64,000 bases of DNA from Nocardioides sp. B-3 (GTDB taxonomy: Bacteria; Actinomycetota; Actinomycetes; Propionibacteriales; Nocardioidaceae), in the NCBI RefSeq assembly GCF_024703895.1, contig NZ_CP087968.1, forward strand, positions 806,001 through 870,000, written 5' to 3'. Under the pieces are notes generated by a model. The model ran no database searches. It saw nothing but the letters and a program-made list of their open reading frames with translations, and had not been told where the DNA came from. Position numbers and translations under genes: made by a program. This document shows positions 28,753-40,869 of this stretch, in pieces. Position 1 is the first letter of the stretch. Each line of letters begins with the position of its first letter.

Positions 28753-29383
28753 TTACAGCGACGCTGAATCGCTGCTAATCACGCGTCCCGCGGACCGGCC
28801 GAGCAGGCGACGAGCGGTCGCCGTGTCACCGTCGGCGAGCAGGCCGCGGACCTCGGTCGAGGAGCACACCCGCCCGCCGTGCCGCACCAGTGGCATCGCG
28901 TCGACGGCGAAGCCGAAGAACTCGCCGGACGCGGCCGGGAAGTCCGGGTCACCGGCGCCACAACGGCCGAAGCGGAAGTTCTCCCCGACCACGACGTGAC
29001 GCGCGTGCAGTCGCTCGACGAGCCCCGCGCGGATGAACTCCTCCGCGGAGGTCGCGGCCGTCTCGCGGTCGAAGGGCAGGACGAGGACGTGGTCGATGCC
29101 GAGGTCGAGGGCGGCATCGACACGCTCGTCGACGCTCAGCAGCTGGCGTGGTGCCCGCTCGGGGACAGGTGACCAGCAACGGGTGCGGGTCGAAGGTCAG
29201 CAGCACGGACGGCAGCCGAAGCCCGGCGGCCCGCGTGCGGGCCCGTTGGACGAGCGCCCGGTGCCCACGGTGGAAGCCGTCGAAGACGCCCATCGTGACG
29301 ACCGAGCCGGCTGCGAGCTGGTCGGGGTCGGGCCATGCGGTCAGGTGCCGCGCGAGAGGGGCGGTCAGGGTCAGAACGGTCAT
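28753..29383 (-). CDS. RibF-like FAD synthetase, adenylyltransferase domain only
   Basis: About 210 residues matching the N-terminal FMN adenylyltransferase domain of bifunctional RibF. The nucleotidyltransferase motif is TMGVFDGFHRGHRALVQRA, followed by LPSVLLTFDPHPL and the late VVVGENFRFGRCGAGD and SSTEVRGLLADGDTATARRL. One frameshift lies near 29165. The riboflavin kinase domain that normally adds about 120 residues is absent. It ends an operon with a flavin reductase and an FAD-using monooxygenase, so it probably raises FAD supply for that pathway; the housekeeping ribF is presumably elsewhere. Confidence 0.8.
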
Positions 29384-29470
29384 CGGTCTCACGTTCGGGT
29401 GCATGCCCGGTGGTGCTGGGTGACCCCGGCGGCCGGAGGGACTCTCCGACCACCGGGGTGGATCAGGTGG

Positions 29471-31933
<2,463 letters not shown>

Positions 31934-31982
31934 GTCGTTCTCTCTCCCGGTTGGGTGGGAAACGGGTCTGTGGGTGGACCGC

Positions 31983-32551
31983 TCAGCGGTGGGCGGCCTC
32001 GGGAAGCGGGCGGAAGCTCTCGGCGTCGAACCAGCCACTGGTAGGGCAGTCGAGCGACCCTCCCCAGTGGAGGCCGGGCGCCCGAGTCGTGCCGCGGGCT
32101 GAGGTAGCGGAACTGCCCTCCGTGGAAGAGCAGCGGCGCGCGGTCGGTCAGGTCGACCGCCTCGACCTCGCCGATGATGATGAGGTGGTCGCCGCCGTCG
32201 TAGGTGCGCCACGGGCGGCACGAGATCGTCGTCGCCGCACCGTCGAGCAGTGGGGCCGTCGGCCCAGCGACCCACTCGGGCGGCTGGTCAGCCGGGCGGC
32301 CCGCGAAGTGCCGGGCGACGTCGAGGCTGGTCAGCCGCGAGCACGTTGATCGCGAAGGGTTGTCCGGCGAGGTACTCGCAGGCCTTGGCGTTGCGACTCA
32401 GGGTCACCTGCGCCGGGGCCGGCTCGAGCGAGACGGCGGTGAACGCGTTGACGGTCGCGCCGTGCGGCTCACCGTCGGCGTTGGTGCAGGTCACCACCGT
32501 GACGCCCGTGGCGAACTGTCCGAACGCGTTCCGCAGGTGCCTCGGCTCCAT
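31983..32551 (-). CDS. Flavin reductase partner of the monooxygenase
   Basis: About 189 residues. The FMN/FAD reductase fold starts HLRNAFGQFATGVTVVTCTN, then GATVNAFTAVSLEPAPAQVT, and near the end CRPWRTYDGGDHLIIIGEVE. Frameshifts lie near 32335 and 32070. I choose the ATG at 32551 because GGAGGTGG lies 8 nt upstream; the ATG at 32566 lacks this. It supplies reduced flavin to the monooxygenase that follows 49 bp later, and is the first gene of the operon. Confidence 0.8.
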
Positions 32552-32569
32552 TGGTCCCACCTCCATGGT

Positions 32570-32605
32570 GTACGCTCTGCGTGCAACTTGTACGAACTGC
32601 GTACA
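32570..32605. promoter_or_regulatory. Direct-repeat operator candidate for IclR regulator
   Basis: GTACGCTCTGCGTGCA (32570-32585) and GTACGAACTGCGTACA (32590-32605) are 16-bp direct repeats differing at 3 positions with a 20-bp period. Each has a GTAC...GTRC partial dyad. They lie immediately upstream of the flavin reductase gene in the region shared with the divergent IclR gene. Confidence 0.6.
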
Positions 32606-32705
32606 GAAGACTGTGGTGGCCGTCACAACGGAAGTCAACGGGTGAGATCACCCGTATTGGTACGCATTCGCTATCGACTCATTCACGATCGACGTAGGGG
32701 GCGAC

Positions 32706-33521
32706 ATGAGCGAGGTGTCGGAACGGGACATCATCACCAGCATCGAACGCGGCTTCGCCGTGCTCCTTGCCTTCGATGCCGACCTTCCCGAGCCGACCGC
32801 CGCGCAGCTGGCCGCATCCACCGGGCTCTCCCGGCCCGCGATCAGGCGCATCCTGCTGACCCTGCAGAAGCTGGGCTACGTCGCCCCGGTGGGATCACGC
32901 TGGACCCTGACGCCGCGCGTCCTCACGATCGGCCAGCACTACGCCGCCACCCACGGCGTCGTGGAGGTCGCGCAACCGCACTCGGTGCGCGTCGCCGAGC
33001 GCACGGGTGAGTCGGCTTCCTTGGCGCAGCTCGACGGCATCGACGTCGTCTACGTCGCCCGCGTCCACCTCCGCCGTGTGCTCAGCCTCAACGTCGACGT
33101 CGGCACCGGGCTCCCGGTGCACGCCACCTCGATGGGTCGCGTGCTCGCGGCCCACGCCGAGGCGTCGATCGTGGAACGCATCCTCGAGGAGGGGCTCCCC
33201 CGCCTCACCGAGCGGACGATCACCGACCCGATCGAGTTCCGTGACCGCCTCCACGACGTGCGCCGCGACGGCTTCGCGATCGTGGACAGCGAGCTGGAGG
33301 TGGGCTTCCTGTCCGCCGCCGTCCCTGTCCGCGACGTCTCCGGCGCCGTTGTCGCCGCACTGGCCTACTCCACCGCGCGGGGCCTGCACACCGTCGAGGA
33401 CGTCGAGAAGGACGTGGTGCCCGTCCTGCTGGAGATCGCGGCCGACATCGGTCGCGACCCGGCCGAGCTTCCCGACCACGCCCGGCGGGTGCGACTCAGT
33501 GGCCGCACCAGCTTCTCCTGA
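32706..33521 (+). CDS. IclR-family transcriptional regulator
   Basis: An intact 271-residue regulator of the PcaR/PobR/CatR-like IclR class. The N-terminal winged helix is ITSIERGFAVLLAFDADLPE, then LAASTGLSRPAIRRILLTLQ. The IclR effector domain contains GTGLPVHATSMGRVLAAHAE and VDSELEVGFLSAAVPVRD. It is divergent from the flavin reductase-monooxygenase-dioxygenase-ribF operon, which it most likely controls through the direct repeats between them. Confidence 0.88.
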   Translation: MSEVSERDIITSIERGFAVLLAFDADLPEPTAAQLAASTGLSRPAIRRILLTLQKLGYVAPVGSRWTLTPRVLTIGQHYAATHGVVEVAQPHSVRVAERTGESASLAQLDGIDVVYVARVHLRRVLSLNVDVGTGLPVHATSMGRVLAAHAEASIVERILEEGLPRLTERTITDPIEFRDRLHDVRRDGFAIVDSELEVGFLSAAVPVRDVSGAVVAALAYSTARGLHTVEDVEKDVVPVLLEIAADIGRDPAELPDHARRVRLSGRTSFS

Positions 33522-33693
33522 CCGGCTCGCTCAGGCACGGCGCCTTCTGGACCTCCCTCGCGGTGGCCCGCTGCAACGACCAACGCCGGGCAGCGGCCGA
33601 CTTCCCCGGTCTCGCACCTGAGCCCGTCCAAGGTGGCCGCCCCGGTCTGAGTCGCCCTCGACAGGCCTTGGGGCTGGGATCCGGGATCGGATC
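33522..33693. terminator. Convergent intergenic with hairpin
   Basis: No gene is recognised between the IclR stop and the maleylacetate reductase stop. GGGGCTGGGATCC (33670-33682) pairs with GGATCTCAGCCCC (33689-33701) with one mismatch and overlaps the reductase stop codon, giving a possible bidirectional terminator. Confidence 0.5.
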
Positions 33694-34734
33694 TCAGCCC
33701 CGGGCCGTCTCCAGAAGGTCGAGCAGCGGGCCTCTCTCGACCGGCCGTGGATTGGGGTACGGCGACGCGACCACCCGGTCCTGCAACGGCAGCGAGCCCG
33801 TGGCGGGGCACGCCGAGCTCACGAAGAGTGGTCGGACCGTCGTAGGCGGTGCGCCGGGTCCTCGACCACCGCGACCGGGTCATCGCCGACGAGGCGCGAC
33901 AATCAGTCGGTCACGCCCGGTGCGTGCGGGAGGTTGAACCGCATCACGTGCGCGAGCAGCAGGGCGTGCAGGTCTGCGTGCGGGAGGTCAGAACGTCCCA
34001 CCCGGGGCGTGGGCCAGCTGGTGGTGGAGGCCCATCTGTGTCTGGGCGAGACAGAGCCCGGCGAGCCGGGCACCGGTCTGCAGCCGCCCTCGTGCCGAGA
34101 CGTCGCCGAGATCGACAAGCACCTCGGGCAGGGCGCCCGGGATTCGCGCGACCGACTCGCTCGCCAGCGCGTCGCTCATCGCGGTCGCGTCCAGCGCCCA
34201 CAAGGCCTCGACGGCGTGCGCCACCGCATTCAGCGAGCTGGTGAGCGTGAGCCCGAACGGCAACGACAACGTGAGCTCGGGGTCGTAGACGACGGTCCCC
34301 GGCACGAGTGCGGCGTCGCGGCGGGTCTGTTTCACCCCGTCCCGGGTCTCGCCCAGCACCGGCGTCACCTCGGAGCCGGCATACGTCGTCGGTACGGCGA
34401 CCCGGGGAATGCCAGTCCGGGCCGAGACCGCCTTCGAGAGCCCGATGGCCGACCCGCCGCCGATGGCGACGACCACGTCGACCGCGTCCTCGCCGATCTC
34501 GGCCATGAGCTCGTCGGTCACCGCGACGGGTGTGTGCGCCACGGGCCGGTCGAAGCGCAGTGCAACCCGATCACCGAGCGCCGCGACCACGGTGTCGGCG
34601 CCAGCGCTCGCCGAGGGGGTCGCGACTACCAGCACGCGGGCTCCGCCGACCCGCTCGACCTCGTCTCCGACGCAGGCCAGCGCGCCCGGGCCGATCACCA
34701 CCCTGCTCGCGGCACTCTCGTGGATCGTCACCAT
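33694..34734 (-). CDS. Maleylacetate reductase
   Basis: About 346 residues of the iron-containing alcohol dehydrogenase family. The NAD-binding region is DVVVAIGGGSAIGLSKAVSA, with IPRVAVPTTYAGSEVTPVLG and the metal/active-site stretch SSLNAVAHAVEALWAL. The C-terminal part is recovered through frameshifts (near 34005, 33900 and 33790): DLPHADLHALLLAHVMRFNL, then TTLRELGVPRHGL, ending RGPLLDLLETARG. It reduces maleylacetate to 3-oxoadipate, linking hydroxyquinol cleavage to the pca genes. It follows a LysR gene by 25 bp on the same strand. Confidence 0.8.
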
Positions 34735-34759
34735 GGCGCGACTCTCTCACCCGCACTGG

Positions 34760-35653
34760 TCACGTCGTGACCTGTGCATGGAGGACGCGCAGCGCGCGGG
34801 CCAGCAGGGCGGACTCGTCATCCGCCCGAGTCGCGGCGACCAGCTCCATCCGCGCGCGGCTGACCAGCGGCCGGTAGACCGCGCCGGCCACGACGAGCTC
34901 GGACACGGGTTCGGGCACGATCGCCACTCCGAGCGCGGCCGCCACGAAGGTGACCGGGGTGGAGGTCTCGGCGACCTCGTGGCGGATCGACGGTTCGAAC
35001 CCCGCGTCGCGGCACAGCGCCGACACGGCGTCGTACATCGCGGAGCGCCCGTGCCCGGAGTGGACGATCAGGTCCTCGTCGCGGAGGTCTGCCACGCGCA
35101 CCTTGCTACGGCCGGCCGGGCGGTGTCCCTCTGGCAGCGCGACGACGTACCTCTCCTCCCGCAGCGGACTCACCGTCACGCGGGCGTCCTCGGACAGCTC
35201 CCGGAAGGGACGCAGCAGCGCCAGGTCGATCGACCCGTCGCGCAGTGCATCGAGCTGGTCGGGGCTGAGCATCTCGCCACGGAACGCGAAGTCCACTCCG
35301 GGCATCCGCTCGCGCAGTGCGCGGGCGAGGGCAGGCAGGAGGGAGTAGGTCGCCGATCCCACGCAGCCGATCACCAGCCGTCCCTCCAGTCCGCTGCCGA
35401 TCCGCACCGCCTCGTCACCGGCGGCATCGACCGCCTGCAAGATTGCCCGGACGCGCACGAGGTAGGCCTCCCCCGCAGGCGTCAGGTCGACGCGGCGGGT
35501 GGTCCGCTGCAGCAGCGTCACGCCGAGCTCGTCCTCGAGCTGCTTGATCTGCTGGGACAACGGCGGCTGTGCCATGTGCAGCTTGTGGGCGGCACGGCCG
35601 AAGTGCTTCTCCTCGGCGACGGCCCGGAAGTAGCGGAGGTGACGGAGCTCCAT
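34760..35653 (-). CDS. LysR-family regulator (CatR/BenM-like)
   Basis: An intact 297-residue regulator. The HTH is at residues 1-60 (MELRHLRYFRAVAEEKHFGR, then MAQPPLSQQIKQLEDELGV). The effector domain contains RLVIGCVGSATYSLLPALAR and DALRDGSIDLALLR. It diverges from the thiolase-pcaD-pcaIJ operon, with 77 bp between, and reads into maleylacetate reductase. It likely senses a muconate or oxoadipate-type intermediate. Confidence 0.85.
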   Translation of the reverse strand: MELRHLRYFRAVAEEKHFGRAAHKLHMAQPPLSQQIKQLEDELGVTLLQRTTRRVDLTPAGEAYLVRVRAILQAVDAAGDEAVRIGSGLEGRLVIGCVGSATYSLLPALARALRERMPGVDFAFRGEMLSPDQLDALRDGSIDLALLRPFRELSEDARVTVSPLREERYVVALPEGHRPAGRSKVRVADLRDEDLIVHSGHGRSAMYDAVSALCRDAGFEPSIRHEVAETSTPVTFVAAALGVAIVPEPVSELVVAGAVYRPLVSRARMELVAATRADDESALLARALRVLHAQVTT

Positions 35654-35730
35654 CGATCCAGACTCTCACGATATTGATCCCGGCGAAATAGATACTTCCA
35701 CATATCGGCCACGCGGCTTAGCGTCATCGC
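35654..35730. promoter_or_regulatory. Divergent promoter between lysR and pcaF-type operon
   Basis: This 77-bp gap includes ATATTGATCCCGGCGAAATAGATACT, an AT-rich imperfect dyad with a T-N11-A LysR-box pattern. It is the probable regulator site for both directions. Confidence 0.45.
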
Positions 35731-36949
35731 ATGCCCGACATCGTCATCTGTGAACCGATCCGCACGCCCGTAGGTCGCTACGGCGGCGCCTTCGCGTCGC
35801 TGTCCGCGGTCGACCTCGCGTCGCACACGCTGCGCGAGCTGGTCAGCCGCACCGGCTCAGGGCGAGGGCGACGTCGACGACGTCATCCCGGGCAACTGCA
35901 ACCCCAGCGGCGAGAACCCCGCGATCGGCAGGATCGCCGCCCTCGACGCCGGCCTCGGCACGGGCGTCCCCGGACTCCAGCTCGACCGCCGCTGCGGCTC
36001 CGGTCTCCAGGGCCGTCCTGTACGCCGCCGCGCAGATCGCCAGCGGCGCCGGCAGCGTCATCGTGGCCGGTGGGGTCGAGTCGATGTCCAACGTCGAGCA
36101 CTACGCGCTCGGCCTGCGCACCGGGATCCGCAGCGGTGGGGTCGAGCTGATGGACCGCTGGGTCCGGGCCCGCGAGACGGCTGGTGGCAAGGACCATCCC
36201 GTCCCCGGCGGCATGCTGGAGACGGCCGAGAACCTGCGGCGCGAATACGCCATCTCGCGCGAGGAGCAGGACGAGTTCTCCGTGCGCTCCCAGCAGCGGG
36301 CCGGCGCCGCCCACGAGGCCGGCAAGTTCGCCGATGAGCTGGTGCCGGTCACCGTGCCCGGCGCCCGCGGCAAGCCCGACGTCGTGGTCGACCGTGACGA
36401 GCACCCCCGCCCGGACACCACCCCGGAACAGCTGGCCGCCCTGCGTCCGGTGCGCCAGAAGATCGACGCCGAGTCGACCGTGACCGCCGGCAACGCGAGC
36501 GGCCAGAACGACGGCGCCGCCATGTGCGTGGTCACCACTCGCGAGGAGGCCGACCGCCGTGGCCTGCGCCCCCTGCTCGCGCTCAAGTCGTGGGCCGTGG
36601 CCGGCGTCGGCCCCGAGGTGATGGGCATCGGCCCGGTCCCCGCGACCTCCGCAGCCCCGGAGCGCGCCGGCCTGACCCTCGACGAGATCGACGTGATCGA
36701 GCTCAACGAGGCCTTCGCCGCCCGGTGCTCGCCTGCCTGCGCGAGTGGAAGGTCGACGCCACCGACCAACGCCTCAACCCCAACGGCTCCGGCATCTCGC
36801 TCGGCCACCCCGTCGGCGCGACCGGCGCCCGCATCCCGGCCACGCTGGCCCACGAGATGCAGCGCCGCGAAGCGCGCTACGGCCTCGAGACGATGTGCAT
36901 CGGCGGCGGCCGGGGCCCGGCTGCGATCTTCGAGCGGGTCTCGGCATGA
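35731..36949 (+). CDS. pcaF: 3-oxoadipyl-CoA thiolase-type acetyl-CoA acyltransferase
   Basis: About 406 residues of the thiolase family. It starts [20 protein letters not shown]; the nucleophilic cysteine lies in [10 protein letters not shown], catalytic residues in [17 protein letters not shown] and the C-terminal CIGGGRG. Frameshifts lie near 35865, 36015 and 36725. In the 3-oxoadipate pathway it cleaves 3-oxoadipyl-CoA to succinyl-CoA and acetyl-CoA, which fits the following lactonase and CoA-transferase genes. The stop overlaps the pcaD ATG as ATGA. Confidence 0.82.
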
Positions 36950-37723
36950 GCGCCGTCGCCCTCCACCACGTCGTCACCGGTCCGTCTGACGCACCCGTCG
37001 TCGTGCTGTCCAACTCCCTCGGCTCGACCATGAGCATGTGGGACGCGCAGGCCGACGAGCTCGCCGAGCACTTCCGGGTCGTCCGCTACGACACCCGCGG
37101 CCACGGCGGCTCGCCCGTCCCGACCGGCCCCTACGACATCGATGACCTCGCCGACGACGTGGTCGCGCTGCTCGACACACTCAAGGTCGAGAAGGTGCAC
37201 TTCGTCGGCCTCTCGCTCGGCGGCATGACCGGCATGCGCCTCGCCGCCCGCAACCCCGAGCGCGTGGACCGGCTGGTCGTGCTGTGCACCGGAGCTCACC
37301 TGACTCCGTCCAGCGCCCGGCACGACCGCGCCGCCACCGTCCGCGCCGACGGGTCCGAGTCCGTCGCCGAGGCCGTGGTCGCCCGCTGGTTCACGCCTGC
37401 CTTCCTCGACGCCAACCCCGAGGTGAAGGCGAGCTGCGAGGCAGTCGTCGCCGGCACCCCGGCCGAGGGCTACGCCTCCTGCTGCGAGGTGATCGCGGCG
37501 ATGGACCTGCGTGCCGACCTGCCGACCATCTCCGCGCCGACCCTCGCGATCGCCGGTGCCGATGACCCCGCCACCCCCGCCGCCGCACCTCGCTGCGATC
37601 GCCGACGGCGTGCAGGACGGCCGGCTCCTCGTCGTACCGGATGCTGCCCATCTCGCCAACGCACAGCAGCCCACGGCCATCACCCCCGCGATCGTCGCCC
37701 ACCTGACCGGAGCATCCGCATGA
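36946..37723 (+). CDS. pcaD: 3-oxoadipate enol-lactonase
   Basis: About 259 residues of alpha/beta hydrolase. [20 protein letters not shown] is diagnostic for PcaD; the nucleophile elbow is GLSLGGMTG, and the acid and histidine lie in AGADDPATP and VPDAAHLAN. One frameshift lies near 37580. It hydrolyses the enol-lactone from the catechol branch to 3-oxoadipate, so it joins catC to the CoA-transferase. It overlaps both neighbours by 4 bp. Confidence 0.85.
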
Positions 37724-38500
37724 GCATCGACAAGGTCGTCCCCACTGCTGCCGACGCCGTGGCCGACATCAGGGCGGGGTCGAGCCCGGCCGTCGGCGGC
37801 TTCGGTCTCGTCGGCATCCCGTGGTTCCTGATCGGGGCACTGCTCGACCGGGGGGCCGACGACCTGACCGTCGTGTCCAACAACTGTGGGGTCGACGGCG
37901 CCGGCCTCGGTCTGCTCCTCGAGCAGCACCCGGATCAGCCGCGTCATCGCGTCGTATGTCGGGGAGAACAAGGAGTTCGCCCGGCAGTACCTCTCCGGCG
38001 AGCTGACCGTGGAGCTGACGCCCCGGGGCACGCTTGCCGAGCGGATGCGCGCCGGCGGAGCCGGGATCGGCGCGTTCTTCACCCCCACCGGTGTCGGCAC
38101 GATGGTCGCCGAGGGTGGACTGCCGTGGCGCTACCACCCCGACGGCACCGTCGCGCTCGCGTCGGAGCCCAAGGAGGTCCGCACCTTCCACGACACGGAG
38201 ATGGTGCTCGAGGAGTCGATCGTCACCGACGTCGCGCTGGTGCGTGCGGCCAAGGTCGACCGGGCCGGCAACTGCGTCTTCTACGCCTCGGCCCGCAACT
38301 TCAACATCCCCGCCGCCATGGCCGGCCGGCTGACCATCGTCGAGGCCGAGGAGGTCGTCGAGATCGGTGAGATCGGGCCGGACGAGGTGCACCTGCCCGG
38401 TGTCTTCGTCCAGCGCATCGTCGAGCTGACGCCCGAGCAGGCCGCCGCCAAGGACATCGAGAAGCGCACCACCCGCCCCCGTGAGGAGATCTCAGCATGA
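37720..38500 (+). CDS. pcaI: 3-oxoacid/3-oxoadipate CoA-transferase, subunit A
   Basis: About 260 residues of CoA-transferase family I, alpha subunit: [20 protein letters not shown], then [17 protein letters not shown] and [15 protein letters not shown] frameshift lies near 37930. It activates 3-oxoadipate with CoA from succinyl-CoA together with subunit B downstream. Assignment as 3-oxoadipate-specific rests on the neighbouring pcaF and pcaD genes; sequence alone cannot exclude an acetoacetate enzyme. Confidence 0.82.
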
Positions 38501-38576
38501 CCGAGCGGAGCGAGGGAATCATCCAACACAGCGCGGCATGTGCCTCATGCGCGCACGGAGCGAAGCGAGTACGTGC

Positions 38577-39218
38577 ATGAGCTGGACACGCGACGAGATG
38601 GCCGCACGAGCGGCGCTCGAGCTGCACGACGGGGAGTACGTCAACCTCGGCATCGGCCTGCCCACGCTGATCCCGGGCTTCCTCCCCGCCGGCTCGACGG
38701 TGACGCTGCACGCCGAGAACGGCATCCCGGGCGTCGGGCCCTTCCCGTACGACGACGAGGTCGACCCCGACCTGATCAACGCCGGCAAGCAGACGGTCAC
38801 CGTGCTGCCGGGAGCCTCCTACTTCGACTCCTCGCTGAGCTTCGCGATGATCCGCGGTGGCCACATCGACACCGCCGTCCCGGGTGGCATGCAGGTCTCG
38901 GTCGCCGGCGACCTCGCCAACTGGATGGTGCCCGGCTCGATGGTCAAGGGCATGGGTGGTGCCATGGACTCGGTCAGCGGTGCGCGACGCGTCATCGTGC
39001 TGATGGACCACACGACCAAGACCGGCGCACCCAAGCTGCTCGAGGCATGCGACCTGCCACTGACCGGACGTGGAGTCGTGTCCCGGATCATCACCGACAC
39101 GGGCGTCCTCGACGTGGCCGGCGACGCCTTCGACCTCGTCGAGCTCGCACCGGACGTGAGCGTCGAGGAGATCTCCGAGAAGACCGGCGCGCCGGTCCGA
39201 GTGCCCGTCGGGGTCTGA
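38577..39218 (+). CDS. pcaJ: 3-oxoacid/3-oxoadipate CoA-transferase, subunit B
   Basis: An intact 213-residue beta subunit. The catalytic glutamate lies in [17 protein letters not shown]; other motifs are [20 protein letters not shown] and [19 protein letters not shown]. The 76-bp gap to subunit A is unusual for such pairs and contains two copies of a CGGAGCGAAGCGAG-like sequence, so the start at 38577 and the gap deserve checking. Confidence 0.85.
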   Translation: MSWTRDEMAARAALELHDGEYVNLGIGLPTLIPGFLPAGSTVTLHAENGIPGVGPFPYDDEVDPDLINAGKQTVTVLPGASYFDSSLSFAMIRGGHIDTAVPGGMQVSVAGDLANWMVPGSMVKGMGGAMDSVSGARRVIVLMDHTTKTGAPKLLEACDLPLTGRGVVSRIITDTGVLDVAGDAFDLVELAPDVSVEEISEKTGAPVRVPVGV

Positions 39219-39219
39219 C

Positions 39220-39751
39220 GTGACCGACGACCTCGATCTCGCCGCGCGGGTCCGAAGGCTCGAGGACCTGCACGCCATCGGCCAGCTCCGGGCGCACTAC
39301 TGCCGGGCCCTCGACGACGGCCGCTGGGACGACCTCGTCGATCTCTTCACCCCCGACGGCGCGTTCGTCGGGCTCTCCACCGCCCGCGGCCACGACGAGC
39401 TGCGCACGTTCTTCGCCGACCTCCGGGAGGGGCCCCTGTCCGCCCGGGTGGCACTTCTCGTCCAACGAGACCATCGACCTCGTGGGCTCACCCGCCCACG
39501 CCGCGACCGGAGCGACGTGGCTCGACCAGCCCTGTGTCGTCGACGGTCGCGCCCACATCGCCGCCGGTCGCTACACCGATCAGCTGGTCCGCAGCGACGA
39601 CGGCCGGTGGCGTTTCCGGGAGCGTCGTGTGACGTTCTTCTACTGGGTGTCCGGTGACGAGGACTGGGCCCCCGGCCGCTACGGCTGGGCTCCCGCCCGG
39701 GCCGCGGCCGACCCACGCACCCCGGAACGGATCGCGGCGCATCAACACTGA
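39220..39751 (+). CDS. SnoaL-like (NTF2-fold) protein
   Basis: About 177 residues of the SnoaL_4/nuclear transport factor 2-like fold: LHAIGQLRAHYCRALDDGRW, then DLVDLFTPDGAFVGLS and RWRFRERRVTFFYW. A frameshift lies near 39450. Members are isomerases, hydratases or dioxygenase small subunits; I cannot assign a reaction. GTG at 39220 follows the pcaJ stop by one base, so it is the last gene of the operon. Confidence 0.7.
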
Positions 39752-39958
39752 ACCTGTGCCGGGTGGGGAACCGGATCAGGGGTCGCGGGCGCCATGCGCC
39801 CGATTCCGTTCCCCAACGAGATGGCGAGCGCTCATTGATCGCCAGTACCTCTCAAACAGTGCGAAATAGGTCTTTGTGCTGACGCAATATTGAGACTTAC
39901 CGTGAACCAATCGCCGCATGTGAGCGGAGTCACGACCCGTTGAGCCGGAGGAGGGACC
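39752..39958. terminator. Intergenic with terminator hairpin and strong RBS
   Basis: A composite inverted repeat at 39765-39814 (GGGGAACCGGATC with GATTCCGTTCCCC outside, GGGCGC with GCGCCC inside) should end the pca operon. Downstream is an AT-rich patch (GCAATATTGAGAC near 39885) as possible promoter of the cat genes, and GGAGGAGGG 5 nt before the LysR ATG. Confidence 0.55.
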
Positions 39959-40869
39959 ATGGAGCTGAGGCACCTGCGCTACTTCGCCGCGGTGGCGGAC
40001 ACTCGCCACTTCGGCCGCGCTGCCGAGCGGCTGCACATGGCCCAGCCGGCCCTCTCGCAGTCGATCCGCCAGCTCGAGGCCGAGCTCGGCACCCCGCTGT
40101 TCGTCCGGACGACCCGCCGGTGCAGGCTCACGCCGGCGGGCGAGTTCCTGCAGGTCGAGGTGGCGCGCATCCTCGATGCGGTGCAGGCCAGCGTCCGCGG
40201 CGTACGCCGCATCGCCGACGGACGACAGGGGCTGGTGCGCGTCGCCTTCACCGGCAGTGCCGCCCACACCCAGCTGCCCCGGATGGCGCGCATCGTCAAG
40301 CGCGAGCTCCCGGGGATGGCGCTGGAGATCCACGCCGATCTGCTGACCCCCGCACAGGTCGCCGGGCTCACCGACGGCAGCCCGGACATCGGCGTGCTGC
40401 GCCCGCCCATGTCGGGCTCGGGCCTCGATCACCGCATCATCGCCTCCGAGCCGCTCGTGCTCGCCGTCGCTGCCGACCACCGGCTGGCCACGGAGCCGGT
40501 CATCTCGATGACCGACCTGCGCACGGAGAAGTTCGTGCTCTTCGCCGGCCCCGACTCCGCGGTCAACGAAGCCGTCCTGCGCAGCTGCCGCCGAGCCGGG
40601 TTCGTGCCCCACCACGAGCACGAGGCCGCCGGGGTCTCGGTGCTGCTCCCCCTCGTCGCCGCCGACCTCGGCGTCGCCCTCGTCCCGTCGTCCGTCCGGG
40701 CCGCACCGCTCGCGGGCGTGGTCTTCCGCGACGTCGCCGACGCCGCCACCGTCGAGCTCGCGCTCGCCCGGCGCGCCGAGGAGAACAACCCGGCCGTGCT
40801 CGCCGTGCTCGACGCACTCGCGACGGACCAGCCCTCCCCCACCAGCAACGTCGACGAGGTCACCCCGAT
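39959..40869 (+). CDS. LysR-type regulator of catechol branch, in frame with catB
   Basis: About 300 residues: HTH HLRYFAAVADTRHFGRAAER, then MAQPALSQSIRQLEAELGT, and an effector domain with VRVAFTGSAAHTQLPRMARI and GVALVPSSVRAAPLAGVVF. Unusually no stop separates it from catB: the frame runs through ATDQPSPTSNVDEVTP into the CatB start methionine. A +1 shift near the C-terminus would instead give a TGA overlapping the catB ATG (ATGA at 40870-40873). It is likely a CatR-like activator responding to muconate. Confidence 0.75.

Noticed and set aside
36745..38370. Fusion of thiolase, enol-lactonase and CoA-transferase
   Set aside because: The open frame follows parts of three genes that have clear own starts and ATGA overlaps.
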